A DNA stretch of 15,956 bases, taken from assembly GCA_964001155.1 (NCBI GenBank), contig CAXFCD010000128.1, positions 1-15,956 of the forward strand, written 5' to 3'. The DNA is from CAXFCD01 sp964001155. GTDB lineage: Bacteria; Fidelibacterota; Marinisomatia; Marinisomatales; UBA1611. A program made the translations under genes and the position numbers. The notes beneath the pieces are model-generated. The model ran no database searches, had not been told where the DNA came from, and was given only the letters and a program-made list of their open reading frames with translations. Each line of letters starts with the position of its first letter. The stretch's first letter is position 1. This document shows positions 1 through 7,219 of this stretch, piece after piece.

Positions 1-2225
1 TGGAGTATGAATGGATAGATATAGAAAATAATGCCACACAACTCAATTTTCCCCATAATGACCTCTTTGCCGATACGCCAATCGACCTGCCCTTCGATTT
101 TGACTTTTTTGGTGAAACATACAATTTTGTCGAAGTGAATGCCAACGGTTGGGTTGGTTGGAATAGTGCCAATGAAAATGCTTGGCTCAATAGTGACATT
201 CCCTCACCCAGTGCACCGCGACCAGCGATCTTCGGATTTTGGGATGATTTCAACCCGAACAATGATGACGGAAATGCAAATTCCGACGGTGATATTTTTT
301 ATCATGTGAACCAGGAACGTGTTGTGATTTGGTTCGATGACGTTGTCCGTTGGAATACGGATGACTGGGGACAATTTGATTTTCAAATCGTGCTTTTTGC
401 AGATGGCTCATTTGCCACCAATTATCGAGATATGGAAGGTGTAATCAATTCAGGTACAGTTGGATTCCAAAACCAAGACGGCAGTATGGGGACACAAATT
501 GCTGCCAATGAGGCTTTCGTCTCCGATGAATCCAGTTGGCAAGCAGCCACAGCTGAACAAGACGTTTCCTGGATGATTTTATCTTCTAGTACAGGTGACT
601 TATCCGGGATGCTTTATGGAGGTGAATCCACTGAAATTTATGTTCAAGTTGTCACAAGTGACTTGGAGGAGGGCTTGTATACTGCCAACATTAATGTAAC
701 AGCATCGAATGTGGACCCGGCAACCATTGATGTGAACCTATATGTTTCCGGAGATAATACAACACCTACACTCCCAAATATTGATATTTCTTCTTCCGAA
801 AATGGTATTGTGGATTTGCCCGAGAATGTAGATCCTCTATTCAGCAATGTTGCTTCCCGCTATACCCACATTGTGGCGCCCAATGGCGATTTGATTCAAT
901 TTTTGATTCAAAATAATTTCTCGGATGCACAAGTTTTGCACGCACGTCGCGCTTTAGAGTCTTATCTTACTGATATTATCGGAAGTGACTGGGGCAGTGA
1001 TAAAGCAAATATTGCCAACGCCATCGCCGCTAGTAATGCAATTATGTTCCTCCTCAATGATGAGGATGAATATGAAAACCCTGATCTATGGGCTTTGATG
1101 GATGCCGGTGTGAATGGGCAGGATTTGTTAGCTACGGAGGTTTTCCCCGAAGGAGCACCCCAATACATGAACAGTTCTGAACGGGATGCAACCTATGAAG
1201 AAGTATTACATTTTGTCCATGGTTTTGGGATTCAACTGGCTTTACCTGCCTTGCAAATTGCCCTGGAATCCGCCATGGAAAATGCCATCGAGAATGACTT
1301 GTATAATCCTTTGAATGATTTGCCTGAAGAAGATTTTGATGAAGAATACCTTGCCATGGGCCTGGAATGTTATTTTGGCATTTGGGCGCATGACCCCAAT
1401 GGAGATGGCTATTGCGGAGATCATGAATACGCTTTTATTACACGAGAAGCAATGGAAGCAGGCGATCCTGCACTTTTCAATATCATTTATGGATTTTTAG
1501 GAGAAACTTGGGAATATACCGCTGTCCTGCCCGATGGGTTTTCTTCCGACTTCTATTTGAATCTTCAAGACGGACTAGAGTATACCAATCGTTCTCAATA
1601 TGTGAAAAACTTTATAACCTCCGGTGATCTATCCATCAATTTCTACGGGAATGATTTTCCCAATGAAATTGTTGGAAATGACGGGGATAATCACTTTACA
1701 GGCTTTGGTGGTGATGATATTCTCCGGGGCGGTGCCGGATATGACCGAGTCATTTTCCAGGGTGATTTTGTCTATTATGCCATCCTGCCGCCATTGGTTA
1801 CCGGGGATTCATCTTTCCAGATTATTGACTTGATCTCAAACCGGGACGGAACCGACCACTTGTACGATTTTGAAGAAATTACATTCAATGGTGTTGTTTA
1901 TTCGTTGTCCGATTTTCTGGATATGAATTCGATTGAGCAATTACCTAAAGAATTTGCTTTACATTCACCGTTCCCGAATCCGTTCAATCCCATCACATCC
2001 ATTTCTTATGATGTTGCTGAAAGTGGGGAAGTCAATTTGGCAGTGCATGATTTGAACGGACGCTTGATTCGTACTCTCCATCAGGGTGAGTCGAATCGAG
2101 GGAAATACTCGGTAGTTTGGGATGCAAAAGATGAAAAAGGTACACCAGTTTCCACCGGGATTTACTTTATAAAATTGACCACATCTTCATTAATAAAAAC
2201 ACAAAAGGTTCTCTTCTTAAAATAA
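1..2225 (+). CDS. Secreted mosaic protein with RTX-like repeat and T9SS-type C-terminal sorting domain (5' partial)
   Basis: The reading frame is open from the left edge (first full codon at position 3) to TAA at 2223-2225, so the N-terminus and any signal peptide lie outside the window; 740 residues are visible. The GTG at 135 is internal to a domain and is not taken as the start. Visible order: a nidogen-like beta domain (about residues 1-180, with PFDFDFFGETY and NGWVGW); a small Ig-like domain ending near 250; an unrecognised, mostly helical acidic domain (about 260-545) with EEVLHFVH at 399-406; an RTX-like glycine/aspartate calcium repeat (about 558-583, GGDDILRGGAGYD); and a C-terminal domain from about 651 with SPFPNPFNP and GIYFIKL, typical of type IX secretion sorting domains. 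It is probably exported and surface-bound or released. The helical domain might be a degenerate peptidase, but there is no HExxH motif and I do not assign an activity. A terminator separates it from the pilus genes. Confidence 0.85.
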   Translation, partial: EYEWIDIENNATQLNFPHNDLFADTPIDLPFDFDFFGETYNFVEVNANGWVGWNSANENAWLNSDIPSPSAPRPAIFGFWDDFNPNNDDGNANSDGDIFYHVNQERVVIWFDDVVRWNTDDWGQFDFQIVLFADGSFATNYRDMEGVINSGTVGFQNQDGSMGTQIAANEAFVSDESSWQAATAEQDVSWMILSSSTGDLSGMLYGGESTEIYVQVVTSDLEEGLYTANINVTASNVDPATIDVNLYVSGDNTTPTLPNIDISSSENGIVDLPENVDPLFSNVASRYTHIVAPNGDLIQFLIQNNFSDAQVLHARRALESYLTDIIGSDWGSDKANIANAIAASNAIMFLLNDEDEYENPDLWALMDAGVNGQDLLATEVFPEGAPQYMNSSERDATYEEVLHFVHGFGIQLALPALQIALESAMENAIENDLYNPLNDLPEEDFDEEYLAMGLECYFGIWAHDPNGDGYCGDHEYAFITREAMEAGDPALFNIIYGFLGETWEYTAVLPDGFSSDFYLNLQDGLEYTNRSQYVKNFITSGDLSINFYGNDFPNEIVGNDGDNHFTGFGGDDILRGGAGYDRVIFQGDFVYYAILPPLVTGDSSFQIIDLISNRDGTDHLYDFEEITFNGVVYSLSDFLDMNSIEQLPKEFALHSPFPNPFNPITSISYDVAESGEVNLAVHDLNGRLIRTLHQGESNRGKYSVVWDAKDEKGTPVSTGIYFIKLTTSSLIKTQKVLFLK

Positions 2226-2232
2226 TCCGTTG

Positions 2233-2259
2233 AAAGTGTGAGTAAAATCACACTTTTTT
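2233..2259 (+). terminator. Intrinsic terminator after the secreted protein gene
   Basis: A perfect 9-bp stem (2233-2241 pairing with 2248-2256) encloses the 6-base loop GTAAAA and runs into a T tract (2254-2259). It starts 8 bases after the stop codon. This is a classical rho-independent terminator and separates the secreted-protein gene from the pilus cluster. Confidence 0.88.
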
Positions 2260-2282
2260 CCGTTTTCAAGTTGAGTTGGGAA

Positions 2283-2310
2283 AAGTCCGTGCTCCATCCG
2301 GAGAGGACTT
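2283..2310 (+). promoter_or_regulatory. Hairpin in the pilin 5' leader
   Basis: An outer 6-bp stem (AAGTCC 2283-2288 with GGACTT 2305-2310) and an inner 4-bp stem (CTCC 2292-2295 with GGAG 2300-2303) form an interrupted hairpin with loop ATCC. No T run follows, so it does not look like a terminator. It lies about 50 bases upstream of the pilin start. It could be an mRNA-stabilising leader structure or an operator-like inverted repeat. I could not identify a convincing promoter in 2260-2357, though one is expected there. Confidence 0.4.
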
Positions 2311-2340
2311 CTTATATCCAACACATCAAAATAATTGAAA

Positions 2341-2347
2341 AAAGGAG
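2341..2347 (+). promoter_or_regulatory. Shine-Dalgarno site of the major pilin
   Basis: AAAGGAG lies 10 bases upstream of the ATG at 2358. It supports that start over the in-frame GTG at 2238, which falls inside the terminator and would put 40 extra residues before the prepilin leader. Confidence 0.75.
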
Positions 2348-2357
2348 ACGGAAAGTC

Positions 2358-2771
2358 ATGAACCTTAAACGGAAAACACAACCCGGTTTCACCATGATCG
2401 AAATCATGGTTGTGGTTGTAATTGTAGCCATCTTGGCTGTTATTGCATTACCTACCTATTTAGACTATGTAAAAAGTTCTTACGCGTCAGAAGCCCGGAC
2501 TGTCATGTCCAATATCAACAATGCAGCTAAAATGTATTACCAAACTAAAGGCGAATGGCCTTCTGAAATTGAAGAGTTGGAGCGGGCAGGACAATTGGAT
2601 GTAAGTCGTTCAACAAAATTAAAATGGTCATTTCGTATTGATTTAAATGACCAGGGTGGTCGCATCACAGCCACAAGTACAGAAGAAATGTCCGGTGGTG
2701 CCGGCCACGAAGTTGTGTATGATGCAGACAACGGAAAATTCAGCGGTTACGGATCACCTGACGAAGAATAA
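2358..2771 (+). CDS. pilA: Type IVa major pilin (prepilin)
   Basis: This 137-residue prepilin is the likely main subunit of the pilus fibre. The 10-residue leader is basic and ends in Gly; the prepilin peptidase would cut before Phe, giving the mature start FTMIEIM. Phe1, Glu5 (needed for subunit register and assembly) and the helix-kinking Pro22 (IALP) are all present, as in major type IVa pilins. The hydrophobic N-terminal helix is followed by an amphipathic helix and a small C-terminal domain. The mature part has no cysteine, so the usual C-terminal disulfide loop of many major pilins is absent; the tail is acidic. It is the first gene after the terminator and leader, 8 bases before pilT, and probably gives the most abundant product of the operon. 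A GspG-like pseudopilin is the alternative; the PilT and PilM-Q neighbours favour a pilus. The symbol is by role, since pilE is equally possible. Confidence 0.88.
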   Translation: MNLKRKTQPGFTMIEIMVVVVIVAILAVIALPTYLDYVKSSYASEARTVMSNINNAAKMYYQTKGEWPSEIEELERAGQLDVSRSTKLKWSFRIDLNDQGGRITATSTEEMSGGAGHEVVYDADNGKFSGYGSPDEE

Positions 2772-2779
2772 ACTCATCC

Positions 2780-3832
2780 ATGGATCTAAATAAACTTCTC
2801 GCATACTCCGTTGAAAGCGGTGCTTCTGATCTGCACTTAAGTGTAGGTTCAATTCCCATGGTTCGAATTAACGGTACCATGCAACCCCTGAATATGGACC
2901 CACTCAGGCAGGAAGATATGGAATCAATTCTGCCCCAAGTTCTGGATAATGGCCAATTAGAGAAATTTAAAGAAAGAAAGGAAATAGACTTTTCTGCCAG
3001 CCTTGCCGGGAAAGGTCGTTTTCGTGTGAATTTCTTCAACCAGATCAAAGGATTAGCCGGTGTATTCAGAACCATTCCTGAGGTGGTAAAAGATTTCGAT
3101 GATCTTGGCATTCCACCGGTGTTGAAAAACCTGGCTTTGATTGATCGTGGCCTTGTGCTTTTGACCGGTCCAACAGGATCAGGAAAAAGTACAACATTGG
3201 CTGCTATGGTTGATCATATCAACACCCAACGGAAATGTCATATTATTACGATTGAAGATCCGGTGGAGTATTATCACCACACCAAGGAAAGTTTGATCAA
3301 CCAACGCGAACTTGGCGCCAATACCCACAGTTTTGCCAATGCCATGCGGTCGGCCCTCAGGGAAGACCCTGATGTGATCCTCGTAGGTGAGATGCGGGAT
3401 TTGGAAACTATATCCTTAGCCTTGACTGCAGCAGAAACTGGCCACTTGGTTTTGTCAACATTGCACACATCGAGCGCAGTGAAAACAATTGACCGGATTA
3501 TTGATATTTTTCCTTCCGGTCAAAAAGGTCAGATTCGGTCCATGTTGTCAGAAAGTTTGGAAGCTGTCATTGCCCAAAAATTGTTAAAAACAAAAGATGG
3601 AAAAGGACGGATTCCCGCTTGTGAAGTGATGATTGCCAACACAGCCATCCGTAATTTGATTCGGGAAGATCGCATTTATCAAATTCCTTCAATCATCCAA
3701 TCCGGTGGTGTGGATGGCATGCAATCCTTGGATCAGGATCTACAACGCTTGGTCACTCAAGGTCAAATTGAGAGAAAGATGGCCCAAGGCATTGCGGACA
3801 ATCCAAAACTCTTTGCCCAAAACGTGTTATAA
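2780..3832 (+). CDS. pilT: Type IV pilus retraction ATPase PilT
   Basis: This 350-residue cytoplasmic hexameric ATPase depolymerises the pilus and powers twitching and retraction. The length is typical of PilT. Walker A is GPTGSGKST at 130-138. The Asp-box region is around 158-165 (IEDPVEYY). The Walker B region is 193-207 (DPDVILVGEMRD). The His box is near 226-233 (STLHTSSA). The C-terminal AIRNLIRE signature at 289-296 is specific to PilT-type retraction ATPases and distinguishes it from PilB/GspE. It starts 8 bases after the pilin stop without a clear Shine-Dalgarno sequence, suggesting coupling to pilin translation. Its place between the pilin and the minor pilins, far from pilB, is less usual than the pilB-pilT-pilC order. 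PilU is a less likely alternative. Confidence 0.97.
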   Translation: MDLNKLLAYSVESGASDLHLSVGSIPMVRINGTMQPLNMDPLRQEDMESILPQVLDNGQLEKFKERKEIDFSASLAGKGRFRVNFFNQIKGLAGVFRTIPEVVKDFDDLGIPPVLKNLALIDRGLVLLTGPTGSGKSTTLAAMVDHINTQRKCHIITIEDPVEYYHHTKESLINQRELGANTHSFANAMRSALREDPDVILVGEMRDLETISLALTAAETGHLVLSTLHTSSAVKTIDRIIDIFPSGQKGQIRSMLSESLEAVIAQKLLKTKDGKGRIPACEVMIANTAIRNLIREDRIYQIPSIIQSGGVDGMQSLDQDLQRLVTQGQIERKMAQGIADNPKLFAQNVL

Positions 3833-3835
3833 ACC

Positions 3836-4312
3836 ATGAATCTCAAGCAGACAAGTCAAGGTATTACATTTATCGAAGTTATGACCGCAACGGTTATGAT
3901 TTCGATTACCTGTTTAGGTCTGCTTATGGGGATTGTCCATGGCCGCAGTGAACTCCATGCCCTGGAAGTGAAGGAACGTGCCACAGAAGAATTGTTGAAT
4001 TACATGGAATACTGGAAAGGTCGTGTAGCAGATGGAAATTTGTCTGCCGGTGAACGGGCAGGCGACCCCGATGGCGATGAAATTTATTTGGTTGGGTCCG
4101 AAGGTGAACGCTATACAATTAAAGCGAGGATTTACTATGATCTAACACCCCTGGACCAAATAACTGAATATGGAATTACAAACTTCACTCGTTACGAATT
4201 GGAATGCTGGATACAATGGAGCGATTACTTTGCTACACCGCCCAGTCAATATTCAGGTCGAGTCGGAAAAGAACGACGCCTTTCAACTGTTATGACAGTG
4301 TTCGACACTTAA
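3836..4312 (+). CDS. Minor pilin, PilV/GspI-like
   Basis: This 158-residue protein has a class III prepilin leader: nine residues ending SQG, then a mature start ITFIEVM with Glu5 and an Ile rather than Phe at +1. One hydrophobic helix (about 10-32) is followed by a polar C-terminal domain. There is no Pro22, fitting a minor rather than a major pilin. Being first of three consecutive pilin-like genes, it matches pilV-pilW-pilX of type IV pili and gspI-gspJ-gspK of type II secretion. Such proteins form a complex that primes fibre assembly and stays at the tip. It begins 3 bases after the pilT stop with no evident ribosome binding site, so translational coupling is likely. Assignment to PilV is by position and N-terminus only. 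Confidence 0.82.
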   Translation: MNLKQTSQGITFIEVMTATVMISITCLGLLMGIVHGRSELHALEVKERATEELLNYMEYWKGRVADGNLSAGERAGDPDGDEIYLVGSEGERYTIKARIYYDLTPLDQITEYGITNFTRYELECWIQWSDYFATPPSQYSGRVGKERRLSTVMTVFDT

Positions 4313-4314
4313 TC

Positions 4315-4950
4315 ATGAAATATTTTCTGAAAAAATCCTATTCTGGCATGACGCTGTTGGAATTATCTGCTACAATTATTGTTGTGAGTATTATTGCCTT
4401 GGGCATGAGTTCCGGTGCTCAGGCGGTGATGTTACACTATCAAACGGACACTGTACGGCAAGACCTTCGCCAGTACGGAAATACCATCATGCGGGAAATA
4501 ACCCGTGAACTCAAATTAGCACAGAAAGTTGGAATTGATAGCCACAATGGATTTTCTCGCATTAAGCTCTATAATAATTATACAGATACAGAGCCTGATC
4601 TTTACATTTCTTGCAATAGAATTGATGGCATAAAGTTCAATAGTGAAGTTCCCTTGGACGGTGTTTTAAAATTCCCAAAGGAGGGCAGGTTCAGAAGTAG
4701 AGGTCATCGAGAAGTATTCGTGAAGGATTTTGTTGTGGATTATGAAACAGACAATCGTTCAAGCCTGGATATTTTTAAAAAATCATTTGTTCATATTACA
4801 CTGACATTAACCATGGAATATGACGTCATGGACGAAACCAATGGCAACGAAGAGGATCACGAATACCACCGGTCCGTATTTTTAGGGACACCATTTATTC
4901 AAAAGAAGCTTACTAACTCCACAAGTAATGATGAAGAAGAAGATGCTTAA
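4315..4950 (+). CDS. Minor pilin, PilW/GspJ-like
   Basis: This 211-residue prepilin-like protein has a basic 11-residue leader ending YSG and mature start MTLLELS with Glu5. A hydrophobic helix covers about 12-38. The C-terminal domain is longer than in the preceding minor pilin, which fits the PilW/GspJ position. I chose the ATG at 4315, 2 bases after the previous stop, because a longer in-frame reading from 4204 would overlap the upstream gene and put 37 residues before the leader. The C-terminus is strongly acidic (NDEEEDA), encoded by the purine tract that also encodes the start of the next gene in another frame. Function is inferred: priming and capping of the pilus together with its neighbours. 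Confidence 0.82.
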   Translation: MKYFLKKSYSGMTLLELSATIIVVSIIALGMSSGAQAVMLHYQTDTVRQDLRQYGNTIMREITRELKLAQKVGIDSHNGFSRIKLYNNYTDTEPDLYISCNRIDGIKFNSEVPLDGVLKFPKEGRFRSRGHREVFVKDFVVDYETDNRSSLDIFKKSFVHITLTLTMEYDVMDETNGNEEDHEYHRSVFLGTPFIQKKLTNSTSNDEEEDA

Positions 4951-7204
4951 TCGGTCCAATCTTGGGAGTATCGCGCCACTTGCAATGGTATTTACACTTG
5001 TGAGTATGACATTTACTGCGGCTTACTTAAAGAATTCCTTTAGCCAAGCTGCCATGGAAAATTATCGCTTTTCAGAATGGAAAGCCCTCTATGCAGCTGA
5101 AGCAGGTTTAAATGAGGTTGGCGTTGTGGTTTTGCCCTTCATCACACATGATACCTTGATTTTACGTGACGGTGTGGAATACGGCGAAGATGAATATGGA
5201 GAACCTATCGGAAAATATAAGGATATTGCTTGTTCCACAAAACTTGTGGAAGGAACAACAGACAATGAATATATTGCCCAGGCTACAGGTGTCGCTGAGT
5301 ATACGACGCCTACAGGCAATGAAGTCACCATTGAAAGAGAAGTTTATACAACCATGATACCGGAAGGGTTTGAAGATTTCATGTATTTTACCAATGAAGA
5401 AGAACCCATTGGCCCGGGAAATACAGGCACCGTTACTTTCGGTGGCTCAGATAGCCTGGAAGGTTCTGTGCATACAAATGGAACCATGGTTATGAGCCAG
5501 TATGGATGTCCGGATTTCACAGGTGAAGTGAGTATAACCCATAAGGCCATAGAAGACGGCGGAGGTGTACAATATGGCCCGTGTCAAGATGTCTTTGAAG
5601 AAGAGGATGATGATGGTGAAACAATTTCGATCCTTGATACTGTAAAAACAATACATTGGCCGCCATCCAATTCGGCAGAAGTGACACGACAGCACGCCAC
5701 CCGCGTTATTGAAGCAGATGATAAATTATTCCGTGGCAACAAAAAAGACACCCTAATCATGACGGAGATCAATTTCGTGCAAGGTGGTTATTATGTTGCG
5801 CAATGGTGGTATAATATTCCGCCTGTGGGAAATCCACCCACTGAGTACGATTACTTTTATGATAGTTTGGCTACAGGACTTCTTGACAGGGATGATGGCA
5901 CCTTGCACTTAGGTGCGAATAATCAATTTGATTTTGTCGATAGTACTTATACAACTGTAAACAATCCGCCTGTATTATTGATCAGTAGCGTTGATGCAAC
6001 CGGGGATGTTATTCCGCTGGAAGAAATCCAAGATTTGATAAATAATGGCGATTTAATTAGAGTCGAAAATGCGGATGGAACAAAATGGATTCAATTTATT
6101 GCAACAGGAACAGTCATACCATTTGACCCCATGCATGGGATTTTTTATGAACCGACATCCTTTTCCTCATCCGTCGGCATCCCATTTTTCGACAATGAAC
6201 CGGTTACATTTATCAACACAAGCGCATCCACAGGCTTAAATGCAGATGTAGAATGGAATTCTTTTTATTATTACCATGACCACGTGGATGGGGATGGCTC
6301 CTATTGTGAACCAGGTCGGATTCAACATTTCGATTTTGAATACTGGTTTGCGGGTGGGCCTAGTTGCGATATCTTCAATTGTCCTGATTTGATTTATAAC
6401 AGCGATTATGTTCATATGGACAGGACGTTTTTCCCCAAAGGCAATTCACCACATGTACTTTATGTCAAAGGCGGCCAGGTTTTGGTCAGAGGGACGGTAG
6501 ATGGACAATATACCATTGTGACAGATGATTACACTGAATATCGCCGTCATGATGATATGAGTATCATTGACCGAGTCTGGGGCAATATTTGGCTCATTGA
6601 TGATGTTGTTTACGAAGATTCATATAGCTCGGGTGAAACTATCCATCCGGATGATGGCGGCACAGATAATGTATTGGGGCTCATTGCTGGTGGAAATGTG
6701 ATCATTGCCAATACACGCCCAAACGGAGCTCGGAACCGGCTTTATGGTGATGATATCAAAATCAACGCTGCAATTATGGCCATGTATGGTGGGTTTATTT
6801 CCCATTACTGGCAGAATACTTTACAAGATTACCATGATGCTGTAGAAGTGACTTGGAATGGAATTACCACAGTTATCGCCGATGGACGTGGTGGGCATCG
6901 AAACTATTATCGTGCAGAGACATCCACACCACCCAATTATGGTGGTGTCTATACAGGCAATAGTGATTACAGGGGCTACGTCAATCTTTGGGGCTCTATT
7001 GTGCAAGATAGAAGAGGATATATGTTGCGAAATCAATCTGGTCCTTACAACGTACCAGCACCCGGGGTAGGTTATGATAAAAATTATCATTACGACTGGA
7101 ATTTAAGAATCAAGCGTCCGCCATTTTTCCCTAATCGCCAGAATGATGATGGGTCAATCACGCTCAATATGGCCTCTTACGGCGAACGAAGAAAACAAAA
7201 TTAA
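4928..7204 (+). CDS. Very large PilX/GspK-like minor pilin, candidate tip protein
   Basis: This 758-residue protein begins with a basic leader (through NLG, 13 residues) and a hydrophobic helix (about 14-35). The following amphipathic segment ends in ALYAAEAGLNEVG (53-65), the hallmark of PilX-type N-termini. Glu5 is missing (mature SIAPL), as in GspK-type tip pseudopilins. The large exported part carries EGSVHTNGTMVM (178-189) and a C-terminal stretch with LGLIAGGNVII and INAAIMAMYG, beta-rich and rich in Asp, Gly, Asn and Tyr. I recall similar passages in other FCB-group PilX-like proteins but cannot verify a family. It is far larger than PilX (about 200) or GspK (about 300), and no pilY1 is in view, so it may serve as tip adhesin. 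The start overlaps the previous gene by 23 bases; ATGs at 4931 and 4943 are alternatives. Confidence 0.8.
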   Translation: MMKKKMLNRSNLGSIAPLAMVFTLVSMTFTAAYLKNSFSQAAMENYRFSEWKALYAAEAGLNEVGVVVLPFITHDTLILRDGVEYGEDEYGEPIGKYKDIACSTKLVEGTTDNEYIAQATGVAEYTTPTGNEVTIEREVYTTMIPEGFEDFMYFTNEEEPIGPGNTGTVTFGGSDSLEGSVHTNGTMVMSQYGCPDFTGEVSITHKAIEDGGGVQYGPCQDVFEEEDDDGETISILDTVKTIHWPPSNSAEVTRQHATRVIEADDKLFRGNKKDTLIMTEINFVQGGYYVAQWWYNIPPVGNPPTEYDYFYDSLATGLLDRDDGTLHLGANNQFDFVDSTYTTVNNPPVLLISSVDATGDVIPLEEIQDLINNGDLIRVENADGTKWIQFIATGTVIPFDPMHGIFYEPTSFSSSVGIPFFDNEPVTFINTSASTGLNADVEWNSFYYYHDHVDGDGSYCEPGRIQHFDFEYWFAGGPSCDIFNCPDLIYNSDYVHMDRTFFPKGNSPHVLYVKGGQVLVRGTVDGQYTIVTDDYTEYRRHDDMSIIDRVWGNIWLIDDVVYEDSYSSGETIHPDDGGTDNVLGLIAGGNVIIANTRPNGARNRLYGDDIKINAAIMAMYGGFISHYWQNTLQDYHDAVEVTWNGITTVIADGRGGHRNYYRAETSTPPNYGGVYTGNSDYRGYVNLWGSIVQDRRGYMLRNQSGPYNVPAPGVGYDKNYHYDWNLRIKRPPFFPNRQNDDGSITLNMASYGERRKQN

Positions 7205-7219
7205 TCGTTTAGGAACTAC

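Noticed and set aside
2277..2293. Sigma-54-type promoter before the pilin
   Set aside because: Only the GG-N10-GC spacing fits; most other consensus bases mismatch and half of the site lies in the hairpin.
2238..2357. GTG-initiated 40-residue extension of the pilin
   Set aside because: It begins inside the terminator stem, and the prepilin leader and AAAGGAG site fix the start at 2358.
2740..3111. 123-residue minus-strand reading frame
   Set aside because: It is antisense to the well-supported pilT gene and has no recognisable protein features.
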